From NCBI GenBank assembly GCA_000708835.1, contig DF237067.1, positions 66,054 through 130,053 of the forward strand: a stretch of 64,000 nt of DNA, given 5' to 3'. Positions 33,889-45,700 of the stretch are shown here, in pieces; positions within the stretch are counted from its first letter, which is position 1; each line of letters opens with the position of its first letter. The stretch is from Klebsormidium nitens (Eukaryota; Streptophyta; Klebsormidiophyceae; Klebsormidiales; Klebsormidiaceae). The notes below the pieces were generated by a model, which was not told where the DNA came from, ran no database searches, and worked only from the letters and a program-made list of their open reading frames with translations. The position numbers were made by a program, and so were the translations under genes.

Positions 33889-34605
33889 GTGACAGCTAGC
33901 GAGTGGGCCGCTTCGGGAGGCGTTTCGGGTGACCAAGACCGGGCGCCGTGGTTCTTGGTAGGAAGCCAAGAGAGGGCTGAGGAAGCGGGGCCTCAATTTC
34001 TGTCCGAAGAACCGGAAGTGGTCGCGTTCTTGCTCGAGAGTGTGATCTACCGGGTTGACAATGAAGCAGCATTGAGGAGTTTGGAGACAGGCATAGCCAT
34101 TTCGGAAGACGAGAAGAATGCGCTCACTCCACGTGACAGTAACAGAGAAAGAGACAGGACCCCACGCCCGCTCAGTGACGAGAGCACGGACGGAGTAGAG
34201 TTGGCTGGAGATGCAGTGGTAAGACACGTGGCAGCTCGGGATGCTGACACGGCCCCCTCAGAGGCTCAGTCTGCTGGTGCTCGGGAGACGGGGACCGGTC
34301 TGACTGCTACAGGGAAAGAGAGAGGGCGAGTGACCACGGGAAAGGTTTCAGAGCCGATGAAACGTGACCGGGAGGAGCGGCTTGAAATCGGACCGGCGGC
34401 GACGGGAATGGCGCGCAAGTGGCGGAGCGGAGCGTTCCGGTCACACGAGAAGCAGAGGAACAGCAAGGTGCATGCAGAAATGAAGAGTGTGAAGGAGGTC
34501 TGGTTTGCGCTGTTGCTGAGAATCTGGAAGGACCCGCGGGGCTTGTGCCGGGTCCAGGAAACGAACTGGAAGTGTCTGAAGCCTGGGCCGGTGAACTGGA
34601 CGTAA
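33889..34605 (+). CDS. Hypothetical 238-codon frame, uncertain
   Basis: A single open frame of 238 codons, not recognised. The product would be hydrophilic, rich in Glu, Arg, Thr and Ala, with no membrane segment and no motif I can name. It overlaps another plus-strand frame (34419-34733) that leads into the pentapeptide-like region downstream, suggesting both are pieces of one older gene shifted by an indel. It may be a real lineage-specific protein, an exon, or chance openness in GC-rich DNA. Confidence 0.25.
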   Translation: MTASEWAASGGVSGDQDRAPWFLVGSQERAEEAGPQFLSEEPEVVAFLLESVIYRVDNEAALRSLETGIAISEDEKNALTPRDSNRERDRTPRPLSDESTDGVELAGDAVVRHVAARDADTAPSEAQSAGARETGTGLTATGKERGRVTTGKVSEPMKRDREERLEIGPAATGMARKWRSGAFRSHEKQRNSKVHAEMKSVKEVWFALLLRIWKDPRGLCRVQETNWKCLKPGPVNWT

Positions 34606-34679
34606 TGGAACGGGTCCCGGCGGAACGCGAAGGCGGAAGGGCCGACGAAACTGGAAGCACTGCCCGGGAGTCTGATGAG

Positions 34680-35200
34680 GGAGCCAGGTTGTATCGAGCA
34701 GATTTGGACAAGACCAACTTGGGCGAACTTTAACTTCGAACGGAGATAAATTGCACAGAAGCGTGGCAAGCGGAACCAGTGCGAGCGGAACCGTCAGACA
34801 CGGACGGATCCGATTCGGACAAAACGAAATTGGATAGACTCAGTCTAGTGGGAACCAATCTGGACACAAACAACTCGGACGGATTTCAGGAGGGAGCCAA
34901 GCGTGGACGGATGCTGTATGGACGGAACTGCTTTGGGCGGATCCAGCTCGTACGGAACCACCATGGACAAAATCGTTTCGGACAGAACCAGCCTGAACGC
35001 AACCGTTCTGGAGACGCACCATGTTGGAAATAACGAGCTCAACCATAGCCGATCTGGCCTCAAGTGGTCTTGGCGGAACCAGCTTGGGCGGATTCAGCTT
35101 GGGCGGGAGAAACCAGGAAGGAAACAGGCCGAGCCGAAGCAGTCTGGGCGGACGTGGGCAGAGACTCGGCGGACCGTTCTCTTTGCCGAAGCTGAAGTTT
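34680..35200 (+). pseudogene. Decayed pentapeptide-repeat-like coding region
   Basis: The translation has a five-residue period that moves between frames. First is RADLDKTNLGEL (about 34690-34730), then TKLDRLSLVGTNLDT (about 34815-34870). DGTALGGSSSYGTTM and DRTSLNATVL follow (about 34910-35010), then ADLASSGLGGTSLGGFSLGG (about 35045-35110). The pattern is like A(D/N)LXX pentapeptide repeats, which fold as a right-handed beta-helix. Frame changes between blocks indicate indels, so this is called a pseudogene. Functions of such proteins vary widely and none is assigned. Confidence 0.45.
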
Positions 35201-36045
35201 GAGAGCGCGCCCGGAGAAACAGGCTGTGCCCGCTGGGGGGGCGCATCAATTTTCCGCAACGGAAGCCGAAGCTCCGGTCAACCTGGCGGAGCTGGCGGAA
35301 CGCCGGCCAGCTCTGAAGGAAGTCAAGAAGCGTAAGGCTAGCAGTCCGGAGATGATCCAGTTGAGACTCTTTGACTGACCCAATACATGTGGCACAAAAT
35401 GATTCGATACAGCCAGAAACAATGAGACTCACCGCTGAATGAGGAATCTGCCGTTCTAGGAACAATAACAAACTACATGCCCTTACAGATTCCGTCTTGA
35501 GACAATCTTGATCTGGTCTACAATTCTAGGGATCGCACAATGATAAGCTGACTGGCAGCGAGAGGGTAGAGTCAAAGCCACACTTTAGTTATGAAGTGTT
35601 CCAGAGTTCCACAATCATATGCAATGGTTGCTTTCAAACGTTCATGCTTTCTGGAATGCCGCAAGGAAGGTCAATCTGCTGCACGCTGCAGATTAGCAAT
35701 AGATTTCAGAGTCTACTTGAGTTATTCCTGTACGTTATTGATTTTTGATTGCCTTTTTATGCCTTTTTTTCGAAACCTGTGCCTCTCCTTACAAACGTAA
35801 TCGACGCGTTGGCAGCAATATGATTGTCCAATCTTTGGATTGCCCTTCGACCAACTTCCGTTTAATTCACAGAACGTCAGATTTTTATGCCGTCCCTCGT
35901 ACTAAAACTGATTGTTCCGTCATCGTTCCACAGGTCCACTCCCCGCGGGAGCGGAACGGCTTCGCTGCCACTTGTCTCATCAATGGGCGGGCCGTCCTCA
36001 TCATTTGGCTCTCCCTGGCCCGCAAACAAGAATCGCTGACGCAGC

Positions 36046-36816
36046 GTGCACTACTTCCTGAACTGGCGAAAAGAGCTGCGCCGAGAGGGGGGCCAACGCT
36101 GCCTTAGATTTGGCCTCTTGCGGTGGACTAGATTGGTAACGCTGGGTTTGGATTCTGTTTCTGGCGGACGTTTGGGATCCAGCACAGTCGCTGCTTCACA
36201 ACCGATTTCCGTCGGTGGTTTGAAACCGGGTTCGGATTACGTCGATTCAGGAGGGGTCCCAGTGGACACAGATACAGTCATCGCCGGTCAGTGTCGGAGG
36301 ATTGGCACGGCAGGTCAACAAGAGTGGGCTTCAGAAGGAATCCCCTGGCGGAACGATTGGATCCCATACTGCTCCGATCCGCCCAGGGTAGGACGAGCGA
36401 ATCAAAATTTCAGCCCCTCCGTTCCGGTTCCGGTCACGGCAGAGCTTCTCAGAATGGAAACAGAGCAGATCATCGAGGAAAACGGGGTAGAGTTGGACGT
36501 GACGGAACCAGGGCGGAAGCTTGGACAACGGAAAGGGAATAACGGAGAAGAGGCCGGGCTCCGGAGCGAGCGACAGCGTCGAGGTGCTGCTGCAGGAGCG
36601 GTCGCCGACGAGGATGGCGTCAGCGGCGAGACCGAGTCCGAGTCGGATGGTGAGCATTACTTAGGGCAGAATCTGAGCCTAAGGAAGCGAGCCAATAAGA
36701 GTCGAGCGTGCTTCAGTTCGGGCTACCTCCGTCATCTTTTCCTTATGCCGCAAAGTCCTCTCTTGGCACCCGCTGCCACACACCATATGCGATTTTGTGA
36801 ATGGGGACATTCGTGA
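36046..36816 (+). CDS. Hypothetical 256-codon frame, uncertain
   Basis: The frame is open for 256 codons but not recognised. It has an acidic, Ser/Glu-rich tail (DEDGVSGETESESDGEHY) preceded by an Arg/Gln-rich segment. A GTGAGC donor follows SESDG at about 36648, so the real exon could end there. Upstream, a CAG acceptor at about 35935 precedes another open stretch. A spliced gene in this area is possible but cannot be assembled from sequence alone. Confidence 0.22.
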   Translation: MHYFLNWRKELRREGGQRCLRFGLLRWTRLVTLGLDSVSGGRLGSSTVAASQPISVGGLKPGSDYVDSGGVPVDTDTVIAGQCRRIGTAGQQEWASEGIPWRNDWIPYCSDPPRVGRANQNFSPSVPVPVTAELLRMETEQIIEENGVELDVTEPGRKLGQRKGNNGEEAGLRSERQRRGAAAGAVADEDGVSGETESESDGEHYLGQNLSLRKRANKSRACFSSGYLRHLFLMPQSPLLAPAATHHMRFCEWGHS

Positions 36817-36852
36817 TAAGGAGGACTCAAAAGGCAAGGAAAGGGAAAAGAA

Positions 36853-37359
36853 TTACTTTGAGCACGTCTGAGCAGACAACGGCAATACCTCTGATGCGGT
36901 GGCGCTCTCAATGCCCTCGCTCCTCGTAGGCGGCAAGCGCGTCCGCTGCAGGCGCGGGTGCGGGTGCGTTGACGGCGTTCGCTTTCTAGACAAATCGTTG
37001 GTTCCGTCGGGAGTTTGCGCTTTCGGGACTACGCCAGTGAGCGAGGCAAACGTCTTGGCGGCGACCTCGAAATGCGCGTGAGTGATGCGGACCAGTGGCA
37101 AGTCAACCAGGGCGAAGGCCATGGCGCCCTGGGACACCTCGCCAAGGTGCGGAAGCTGCGCGCCCGCGCAAAAAGCTCCGGGATCTAGGGTAGCGGTTTG
37201 CGGAAGCGAGACTTTAATGGGCTTAGGGGTTAGGACGCAGTTTGCAGATGTGAGGAGGAGGAGCGTATGAGACGAACCAGGCCGTTGGTGCAATGTGGTG
37301 CGGAGTCCAAGGGCTAACTTTTTAACTTCATTCAGTCGCAATTCATTCAACGGAATCAT
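36853..37359 (-). CDS. Hypothetical 168-codon frame, uncertain
   Basis: A 168-codon minus-strand frame of mixed composition without recognised motifs. There is no paralogue in the window. It ends just before the DUR3 copy 2 upstream region. It is listed because it is among the longer open frames not explained by another gene; chance openness is a real alternative. Confidence 0.15.
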   Translation of the reverse strand: MIPLNELRLNEVKKLALGLRTTLHQRPGSSHTLLLLTSANCVLTPKPIKVSLPQTATLDPGAFCAGAQLPHLGEVSQGAMAFALVDLPLVRITHAHFEVAAKTFASLTGVVPKAQTPDGTNDLSRKRTPSTHPHPRLQRTRLPPTRSEGIESATASEVLPLSAQTCSK

Positions 37360-37756
37360 ACCTTTCCAGCCAGGAAACTATGGTAAGTACCGGATGCACT
37401 GTGGTAACGACTGGGTACATAACGTACTACCCAGACTATCGTATCCACGTATCTCCGCAGTCTGGGCCCTGCACAGGCCGTTCCGACTTGTGTCGCCTTG
37501 TCGCCTATACTGCAAGCGGCCATGTAATTACGAATTTGACTCGCACGTTTGTTGGCTTGTAAGTTGTCCCCGTTCTTTCGGAGTCGCCGGGCATTTTCGT
37601 CACACCAGCTGACGAACCTGGTGTAGGAAGCTGGGTACCCCATAAGTACAGAAGCGTAAAGTACATTCTAGCTCCGCTGTCTGTACTTTGTAGTCCTAGC
37701 TAGGTATGGCTGCTTCCTAGTCTCTAGCCCGCCCCGACCTGCGGTTCCCGACGGTT

Positions 37757-37784
37757 CCGGACTCCGGAGTCCGGACTCCGGAGC
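37757..37784. repeat. Tandem palindrome CCGGACTCCGGAGT
   Basis: CCGGACTCCGGAGT is followed directly by CCGGACTCCGGAG; GGACTCCGGAGTCC is a perfect 14-bp palindrome. It could extrude a strong hairpin or be a dyad binding site. No gene is near it except DUR3 copy 2, about 2 kb downstream. Confidence 0.6.
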
Positions 37785-37970
37785 CCTCGATCTTAATTAG
37801 CGGTACGGTATCCGTACGGTGCACGGCCGCCGAAACGAATCTGACTATGCACGACTTCTTCTGATGCACAAACCGTCTCAATTATTGACCAAGGGGCAAA
37901 AAAAGCGATTTGGCTGTAGGACGCAATCAAGGAGACTTGCCCTTCTCACTTCCACCGAAGCAGATTCTGT

Positions 37971-38461
37971 TCCCAGGGTGGCAGCTCCCTGGATAACCCG
38001 TGGTACCTGCCTGAATATTCAACGATGGAGGGGCTTGCTTTTCCGATATATCTATCGAGAAATATATTCGATATTCCAAATATATTCGATATGAAAGCTT
38101 GCTTTCCAGGATTTGCACTGTATAAATATCCAAATTATCGAATAGATTCAGGTATAAGCCCATATTTGTATTTTATCAGCAATATATCCAATATTATCGA
38201 ATATATTCGGGTCAGAATCCTGGCATATCCGTGCTGGCACCCTACTATTGGATGTATTTGGTATTTATCCGGACGAATAAATCAAATAGACATACCCCCC
38301 CCTAAGCAAATTTTAAATAAAAGTGGTGATATGTGCTCAGCTCGACGAGACGAATGCAATGGTGCAAACAAAACTGGAATATTCATTCGGATTCTGGACG
38401 ATAAAAGCATTTATCAAAATTTATTGCATTTATTTTTATCCAGGGAGCTGCCACCCCGGGA
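37971..38461. mobile_element. MITE-like element with 26-bp inverted ends and AT-rich core
   Basis: The ends 37971-37996 and 38436-38461 are inverted repeats matching at 25 of 26 bases (TCCCAGGGTGGCAGCTCCCTGGATAA-type). Each end holds its own small palindrome, CCAGGG...CCCTGG in the left one. The six bases TTCTGT flank both sides (37965-37970 and 38462-38467), consistent with a target-site duplication. The core is strongly AT-rich, with repeated ATATTCGATAT-type words around 38040-38220. There is no coding capacity, as expected of a non-autonomous DNA transposon derivative. Confidence 0.65.
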
Positions 38462-39164
38462 TTCTGTTTCGCCGAAGCTGCACCATTTGTTCACGGCAAT
38501 ATCCTGACTTGACCCAGGGTTACCGCAGAACGTCAATTTTTGTTGCTCGACATTCTCGGTCGGGCCGGAGATGGTCTGGGAAGGTGCAAGCTACCGAACT
38601 TGGTGGTGCCTAGATCTGTCCTATTGTGGCCACTGCTTCAGCTGCCAGCCCGTGTTTCCCGCTAGGTGTTTGTCACCAACTACGGGCCCCGGTAAGTCTT
38701 TATATGAAGTAACCCGATTCTCCAATAGTGCTGCACCTTTGGCATTTGCCTACCAGCCATGAAGGTCCCAGCTCAAACTTCCGGCAAATGGCAAATCTCT
38801 GCCCAGGGCCGCCCGAGGGCACGACCGGGTGATATCTACTGAGGCCCGCCGCCGCCCTGCACAATCTAGGTACCTAGATATTTGGTACCGTTGGGTACAC
38901 AGATAGGTACATATGTTGGTACCGTCGTCCGCTTTTCGTACCTACCGGTACCTCTGGGACCGTACGGAAAAACAGAGTTTACGGTTCACGTCAGACGAGC
39001 CGGAAAGAACTCCAGAAAGGACTTGGACATGTGCACTCTGTGTGCACTGTGCAGGCACTGAACTTCGAAGGCAGCAACAAACAGCAAGCACCTTCAAGTT
39101 GGGCATGTGCAAGCACTGTAGAGTGTAGACTAGGACTAGCTACTTATAAGCTACCGTAGTCCAA

Positions 39165-39433
39165 CGTGATGATTCCGAATAAATAACTAATTCTCTGCGT
39201 TCGGAAAGTCAGAAATTCGGATTTCCCATTCGGAAAGTGAAAATTTCGGAAAGGTAAAATAACCCTGAAATGGTCCTCGGAAGCCGTAAAACTGCCAAAA
39301 GCAGCCAAAAACTCCCCTTTTGAGTGAGACCATAGGGCATTCGGATTTTGGTCGGAATCAGCATAAATAATTCCACTTTCCTGGTCGGATTGTTGGAAAA
39401 TAATTCGAAATTAAATCGTTCGGAATCATCACG
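39165..39433. mobile_element. MITE-like element with 15-bp inverted ends
   Basis: CGTGATGATTCCGAA at 39165-39179 is repeated inverted at 39419-39433, enclosing about 240 bp. Inside, the word ATTCGGAAAGT and its variants (TTCGGAAAG, TTCGGATTT) recur near the left end. No coding capacity exists and no clear target-site duplication was seen. It lies about 300 bp before the DUR3 copy 2 start codon. Confidence 0.5.
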
Positions 39434-39729
39434 GTGGAAGGCAGCAATTTGCACTAGGGGAGACTAGGACCCAGGTACTGATCCAGAGTACTGAAAAGTA
39501 TCTACCGAGGTACCGGACGTAGGTAGGAAGATCGGCGAGTCTGCCTGGCTCTGCCACTTTGATTGTCCCTGCATTGCATTCTCACCTTCAAATTCAAGTT
39601 CAAGTTCGTCTAGATCAGCTGCATTCACGACCTGCATTTGGAGTTTCTGTTTGTTGGACGCGCTCCTCCACACTACTCAACGCCGCCGCCCAGCTCCGGT
39701 CCTCTGGCTGCGTCGCCGCGCCTGCCACC

Positions 39730-42700
39730 ATGGCGTGCCCTCCCGATGGCATTGGCCTGGCCAAGTACTACACAGAGATGCCCGATGGCTCCTGCATGAG
39801 GCAGGCGTCCTTCTTTGAGAACAAGAACATCCTGTCCCTCGGGTTCGGCTATGCGGTGGTGCTCGGGCTGGGGCTCTTCTTCTCCGTCTTCACAGCAGCT
39901 CTGGTGAGTGGTGCTGCGCTCTTTTGAACTCTAGTGCAGTCTTGTGTGTACGTTCAAATTGCATAGCCCGTCAAAATGCGATCTAGTGCAGTATCTTGGA
40001 GTGTGCAATGAAAGTTGTTTCCCAAAGTACAGCTGCAGGTTGCCTAGCTCCCTAGTGCTGGCAGCTTTGTGGGGCGCCCGAATGCCGTGCTGGCAACAAG
40101 CAAGTCAGTGCAAGCAGATTGCACTCGGTCAGAGTGGGTGAATTGGATTCCTGAGCCAGTACTCACAGTGCTGAGTGATGTTCCTTACAAAGCACAACTG
40201 CTGATGCTTTGTGGGTCTACAGGTGTGGCTGGAGGAGCGGTATATGGGCACAGTGGCCTCATCTGAGTGGTAGGTCACACGGAAGCTCTGCTCTGCTCCA
40301 GCTCTGCTCCAGATCTCAGAGGTCTTTGCAGCGCCTACCTATCCCAAAGCTGTATACATTGGAGATCTATGGTCAAGCAGAACTTGAGATCTTGCAGTTG
40401 GTCATAGCCACTGTTTCCATTGTTGCAGGTTCAACACTGCTGGGCGCAGTGTCAAGACAGGTCTCATCGCCAGTGTCATTGTCTCACAGGTATGTCTTTT
40501 TAGTTCTGTGTTGAAGAAGGTCTTTTTCAGTCAGTCTCATACTCGGTCAATAATGCAAGCATAGCGGGGCCCCTCCGCTCAGGCAGGGGGGCGTGATGTA
40601 GGAATGTGGGCGCAAATGTGGGTGCGAACGTTGGTATGGAGCTGCGCCTCTGGGGAAATGGAAATCTGGGTTGTATTCTCATATGAACAGTCTGGCATAC
40701 GCAAGTAGTCAGCTGGAAATTGCAGACTTGTGCACCCCCGAGGCTGATGAAGTGGGAATGTGGGTGCCAGCTTGCTTGCCAGAGTTTCTCCGTGGAGTAT
40801 CTTCTCGTTCAAACACTAGTTTGGCGTCCTGCGGGCTCCCTCAGTAGACTTCCTTGATGATTGGAGTTGTGGATCTGGAGTGCTCCAATTGACCCCAACC
40901 ATCCTCCTATCCCGTCAGTCTTGCGGCAGATTCAAGGCAGCCCTGGAGGGGAGTGGCTCTTCGTTTCTGGCAGGAATGCGATTCTGAATAAAAATGCCTC
41001 TTAAGATTGTTACTAACTTCTCTTTTCTTCCCTTTTGTTGTGGTACAGTGGACATGGGCTGCCACAATGTAAGTGCCTCCAAGCTGCCTTCCAAGCCCTT
41101 TGTAGGCAGGGGTTCCTTCCTGACTCTCTGTTTGGAGGCTTGGAAGATGACGACACTGCTGCCCAGCTCTTAATCTTCTTGATGTCAAGGTGGTGCAAAT
41201 CGAGGATCTCTCAAAATTCCAGGGGGGCATTGGGGGAAGCTTGGCAACATTTTGCCCCCAAACCACCAGCTGTGAGGGTTGCCCCATATGCTGACAAACC
41301 TCTCAACGTCTTCTCTGCAGCCTGCAGTCAGCAAACGTTGCGTGGAAATATGGTAAGCTCCCCTCCTCCCTCCTTGTCCTTTTCCTGGTCTTGTGTAAGG
41401 AGCATCGCTGGAATCCAAAGCTAACTGTATGTGAAGAGGGGCTGCCAATCCAAGCGATAGCAATTCAAGCAACTTCAGTGGCTGGACCTGAACATGAACT
41501 CTTTGTACTGCAGGGATCAGCGGACCTTTCTGGTATGCCGCGGGTGCCACAGTCCAGGTGCTGCTCTTTGGAGTGATGGCAATTGAAATCAAGAGGAAGG
41601 CACCGACAGCTCACACCATCTGCGAGGTCGTGAGGGCAAGGTAGGAAGCCCCCTTCTGCTGGCCAACTCACTGGCAACTCTCAAGAGGAAGAGAACCCAT
41701 GACTTTTGGGTTTTTGGTGGACTTCTATCAGCAATGATGGCAGATGCATAATGCACTGTGGCAGGCAGTTTGTGAAGGGGTCTTACCACTGCTTTTGAAG
41801 GCTGTCGATCCAGAGTTCGATGGACTGGCAACGAAATGGAGCCACGCAACTGTGTCTTTCCCTCGGGTGAACCTTTGCCCAGGTGTTAACAAGTGCCTTT
41901 TGTTCTCCTGCAGATGGGGTGAGCGCTCCCTGCAACTCATTGGACATGACTAGGAGATTCGGAGTATCCAAGCTGTGTCCAGATTGGGATTGGGAATCCA
42001 GCCTCGTTATGCAGAGCATTTGGAATGCAAAGGTAGACTGCTTCACGTGCTTGATGCCCTGGCCCTCTTTGCCTGACTGATTGGGAGCCGCCTAGCTGAT
42101 TGCCAAGTCTGAAAGCTCTGGTACTTGCAGGACAAACGGCGCATTTTGTGTTCCTCTTCTTCTGCTTCATGACCAACTGCATTGTGACGTCAATGCTCCT
42201 GGTGAGTGGCATGGGAGCACACACATTTCAAAGACACGAAACCAGATTCTTGCTATTAGTCTAGTCCTGCTCATCCACTTTCATTCTCACATTGAGAAGT
42301 TCGACAAATCCTTGCTGTAGTCTTGAAGCTCATGCTGTAAAGAGACTGCTTATCAAACGCTGATCGTTTCCATTCAATTCTTACTTTGTTTCCTCTCTGA
42401 TGCACCTGCCACCTGTTGCCACTTTCAGCTGGGAGGTTCTTCTGTCGTCAACGCCCTCACTGGAATGAACATCTACCTGGCCTGCTTCCTCATTGTAAGT
42501 GCCCCATGTCCTCATGCTTGCTTTGCTCGACACGCATCATCTATGTACTCCTCCAGTAGAAGTTCTCTGACCAAGGGGGTGAGCCTGCTAAGCGTAGCAC
42601 TTCATCTCCTGTGTTTGGACGGACTACTCTGCTCATCTCTGTTGCGATTGCATCCTGTGACAGCTGATGAGAACTTACACTGAGAGTATACCCTGTCTTG

Positions 42701-45700
42701 CTTGCAGCCTCTTGGTGTGATCTTCTACACGCTGTCTGGCGGACTCAAGGCCACTTTCCTGGCCAGCTACGTCCACAGTATTGTCAGTAAGTTCCGCCAC
42801 AGTCCTTGAGCTCCTCGTGCGCCGATGCCGCTAATTCCGATATTCTCCAGCTCAGAAGTCTAGTCCATCTCTGGCTTTCGGGTTTGGCAACGATTCAAGC
42901 TGAGTCAAAAGACAGTAAAAATCTCGGCCTCTTCAACTTTACAACTTACTGCAACACTGGCAAATAACTTACTGGTGCTCAACCTCAAGCTGCAGGCTAA
43001 CGGGTGTCTCGTCCCCTCTATTGCAGTCCACATCGCGCTGATGATGTTCATCTGGATCGTGTATGCCACTGACTCCGACCTGGGCAGCCCGAAAGCGGTG
43101 TATCACGCGCTCAAGGCGGTCGCCAGCAAGGAACGCGTCTGCACCGGCATTCCCGACGGCCAAAAGTGCGGCCCAATCGCCGGCAACTACAAGGGCTCCT
43201 ACGTCACCATGCTCTCCAATGGAGGCCTCGTGAGTGGCCAACAAAAAGAGAATAAGCAAGGCTTGGCTTGTGTCATTAAAGGACTTCCCTAACGTTGCTC
43301 AATTGGACCCATTCGAACGGACCAGTGAAGTCAGTCTCACGGTAGCGCTTTCTCTGTGGCTGCCGGATTCTGTGCACGAGGAGCCCTCCCTCGCATGGTT
43401 GGGGACCGTTGTATTACGTGCACTGGGCTTTACGTATTGTCTTGGTAACATGATAATAATCATCTCGTGCAGATTTTCGGAGTCATCAACATTGTCGGCA
43501 ACTTCGGAACGGTGTTCGTTGACAACGGCTACTGGCAGTCTGCCATCGCTGCGCGCCCCTCCTCTTCCCACAAGGGTTACCTGGTACGCTCGCCTCGACC
43601 TCTTTCATCCTTTTTCTTTATATCTCTTGCTATTCGGAGCTCTTCTTAGCGAGGCCTCCCTCATGCGCAAGCCTCTGTCTTGCACCATTTGACGAACTGG
43701 CTCCCTCTCTTTCTCGTAAGAACACCTACTCGACACCCGACTCTCCCCGCACTGAATGGTTGAGTATGTGGCTTAATACACCCCTGCATTGGAAGCCGTT
43801 TTTTGGGAGAACGGTGTTCCTGTGAATTTCTGACACGTGTTCCGTTTTCGTGTTTGCTGCAGCTGGGCGGTCTCGTCTGGTTCGCGGTGCCCTTCTCCCT
43901 GGCGTCCTCCCTGGGCCTCGCCGCTGTTGCGCTCGACCTCCCCCTCACAAGCAGCGAAGCCGGCTCTGGCCTGGTGCCCCCCGCGGCGGCGACCCACATG
44001 CTGGGCAAGAGTGGGGCGGGCCTCTTGCTGGTTATGCTCTTCATGTGAGCCTCGCCGTTCCCTGCAACCGTCTGGGAGCATGACTGACGCTTCTGGTTGA
44101 AATGACTGACCAGTGGTTCACCATTGTACTCATCATACTACGTGATATCGTAATCGTACAGCTAAGCCGACTACGTTTCAGCCTGTTTTCAACTGCTCTT
44201 ACACGTCTTGGCTCCATTCTGTGCCGTCCGCTCCATGGATATCTCCAAGAGGAGCCGCCGAGTTGCCTCGAATCTTTCTCACTAGCCCCCATATTCTCTT
44301 CCGGACTGGCTCCGAGCTCGGCTGCCCTACCTCGAAGAAACGCAATCCGAACTTAATGGCTGTTTTTCCCCGTATCTTGCAGGGCTGTCACGTCTGCCGG
44401 CTCTGCAGAGTTGATTGCTGTCAGTTCTCTCATCACGTACGACATTTACCGCACCTACATCAACCCCAAGGCCACCGGCAAGCAGATCCTGGCGTGCTCG
44501 CGCTACTGCGTCCTCGGCTTTGGGCTGTTCATGGGAGTGCTCGCCATCGCGCTGCAAAAGGCCGGCGTCAGCCTCGGCTGGATGTGAGGCGCACTCCCTC
44601 AACCCCGCTCTGCCCCAGACTTTTTTTGGGGTACATCTGGTCGAGCGACGGCCTCCTGCTCTCTTCTCGCCCTTAGTCGTCTGATCGTAGCCCTCGAGCT
44701 TTTATGTTTGTATCCGGACACACAACTTGCTCTCTGCTGCAAGCTTCCGAATTCACGACATGCGTGAGATTTTGTGCCCCGTGTGGAAGGGAGCATCAAC
44801 GATCACTCACTTTGTGTGCCCTGTTTGGAAGTAGCAATGATGTGACTCGCTCGTCGCCCCCTTTCCAGGTACGAGGCCATGGGCTGCTTCATCGGGTCCG
44901 CCGTCATCCCGGTCGCCCTGCTGCTGCTGTGGAAGAAGGCCAACGCCATCGGCGCTATGGCGGGCGCTATCATCGGCATGGTCGCCGGTATCATCACCTG
45001 GCTCGTCGTGGCCCAGGTCCGTACACGCTCCGCATCTCTTCGCAATTTCTTTGATTCTCTGTGATCTGTCTGTGACTCTCTTTGAGCTTCCGCAATCTTT
45101 CTGAGCTTCCCTGCTTGGTTACGCCTTGTAGCATGTTGACGATAATGCTGGCGTAAAATTCCGGCCAATTGTGACAATGTCCAAAGCACTCGTCAATTAG
45201 CTTACTTTGGAAGCAAGAGACGGGCTACACTGTGCCTCCGCGATCTGCCTCTTGTGCTGACGTGATCTGTGCGTCGTTTCTCCCCAGGTGCACAACGGCA
45301 CGCTGGACCTGTACACGACCGGCAAGGACGGCCCCATGCTGTCCGGCAACCTGGTGGCCATCCTGTCGGGCGGCATCATCCACATCGGATGCAGCCTCGT
45401 CTGGCCCGAGGTGCGCCCCAAACCCACCCCGCTCTAGATCTCTTCCCCCGCACTGCCGCCTGCCTGCGACGCCTACTGCTGCTGTCTTAATGAACGCTGC
45501 GCCATATCTTGGAGACGGCCGCAGCCATTCTGGCGCCAGTTTCCCCTTCCTCGCTCGCGCTCGCGTTACCGCAGTGCTGAATTTCATGTGTTTATCCTCT
45601 CTCTGCTGCCAGGACTTCGACTTCGAGGCGACCAAGGCGATCAGCATGGTGGAGAACGACTCCCCGGACCTGCCCGAGGACGAGTACGACCCGGCGCGGC

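Larger units (their letters stand above)
37380..39570. promoter_or_regulatory. GTAC-rich upstream region of DUR3 copy 2
   Basis: As upstream of copy 1, the GTAC palindrome is dense. There are about 20 or more by eye, for example around 37380-37440, 37620-37690, 37800-37820, 38870-38960 and 39475-39520. Otherwise the region has no gene. Two MITE-like elements lie inside it. The two DUR3 upstream regions are not obviously alignable beyond the last about 100 bp, so the shared GTAC density may reflect shared regulation or a local repeat habit. Confidence 0.4.
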
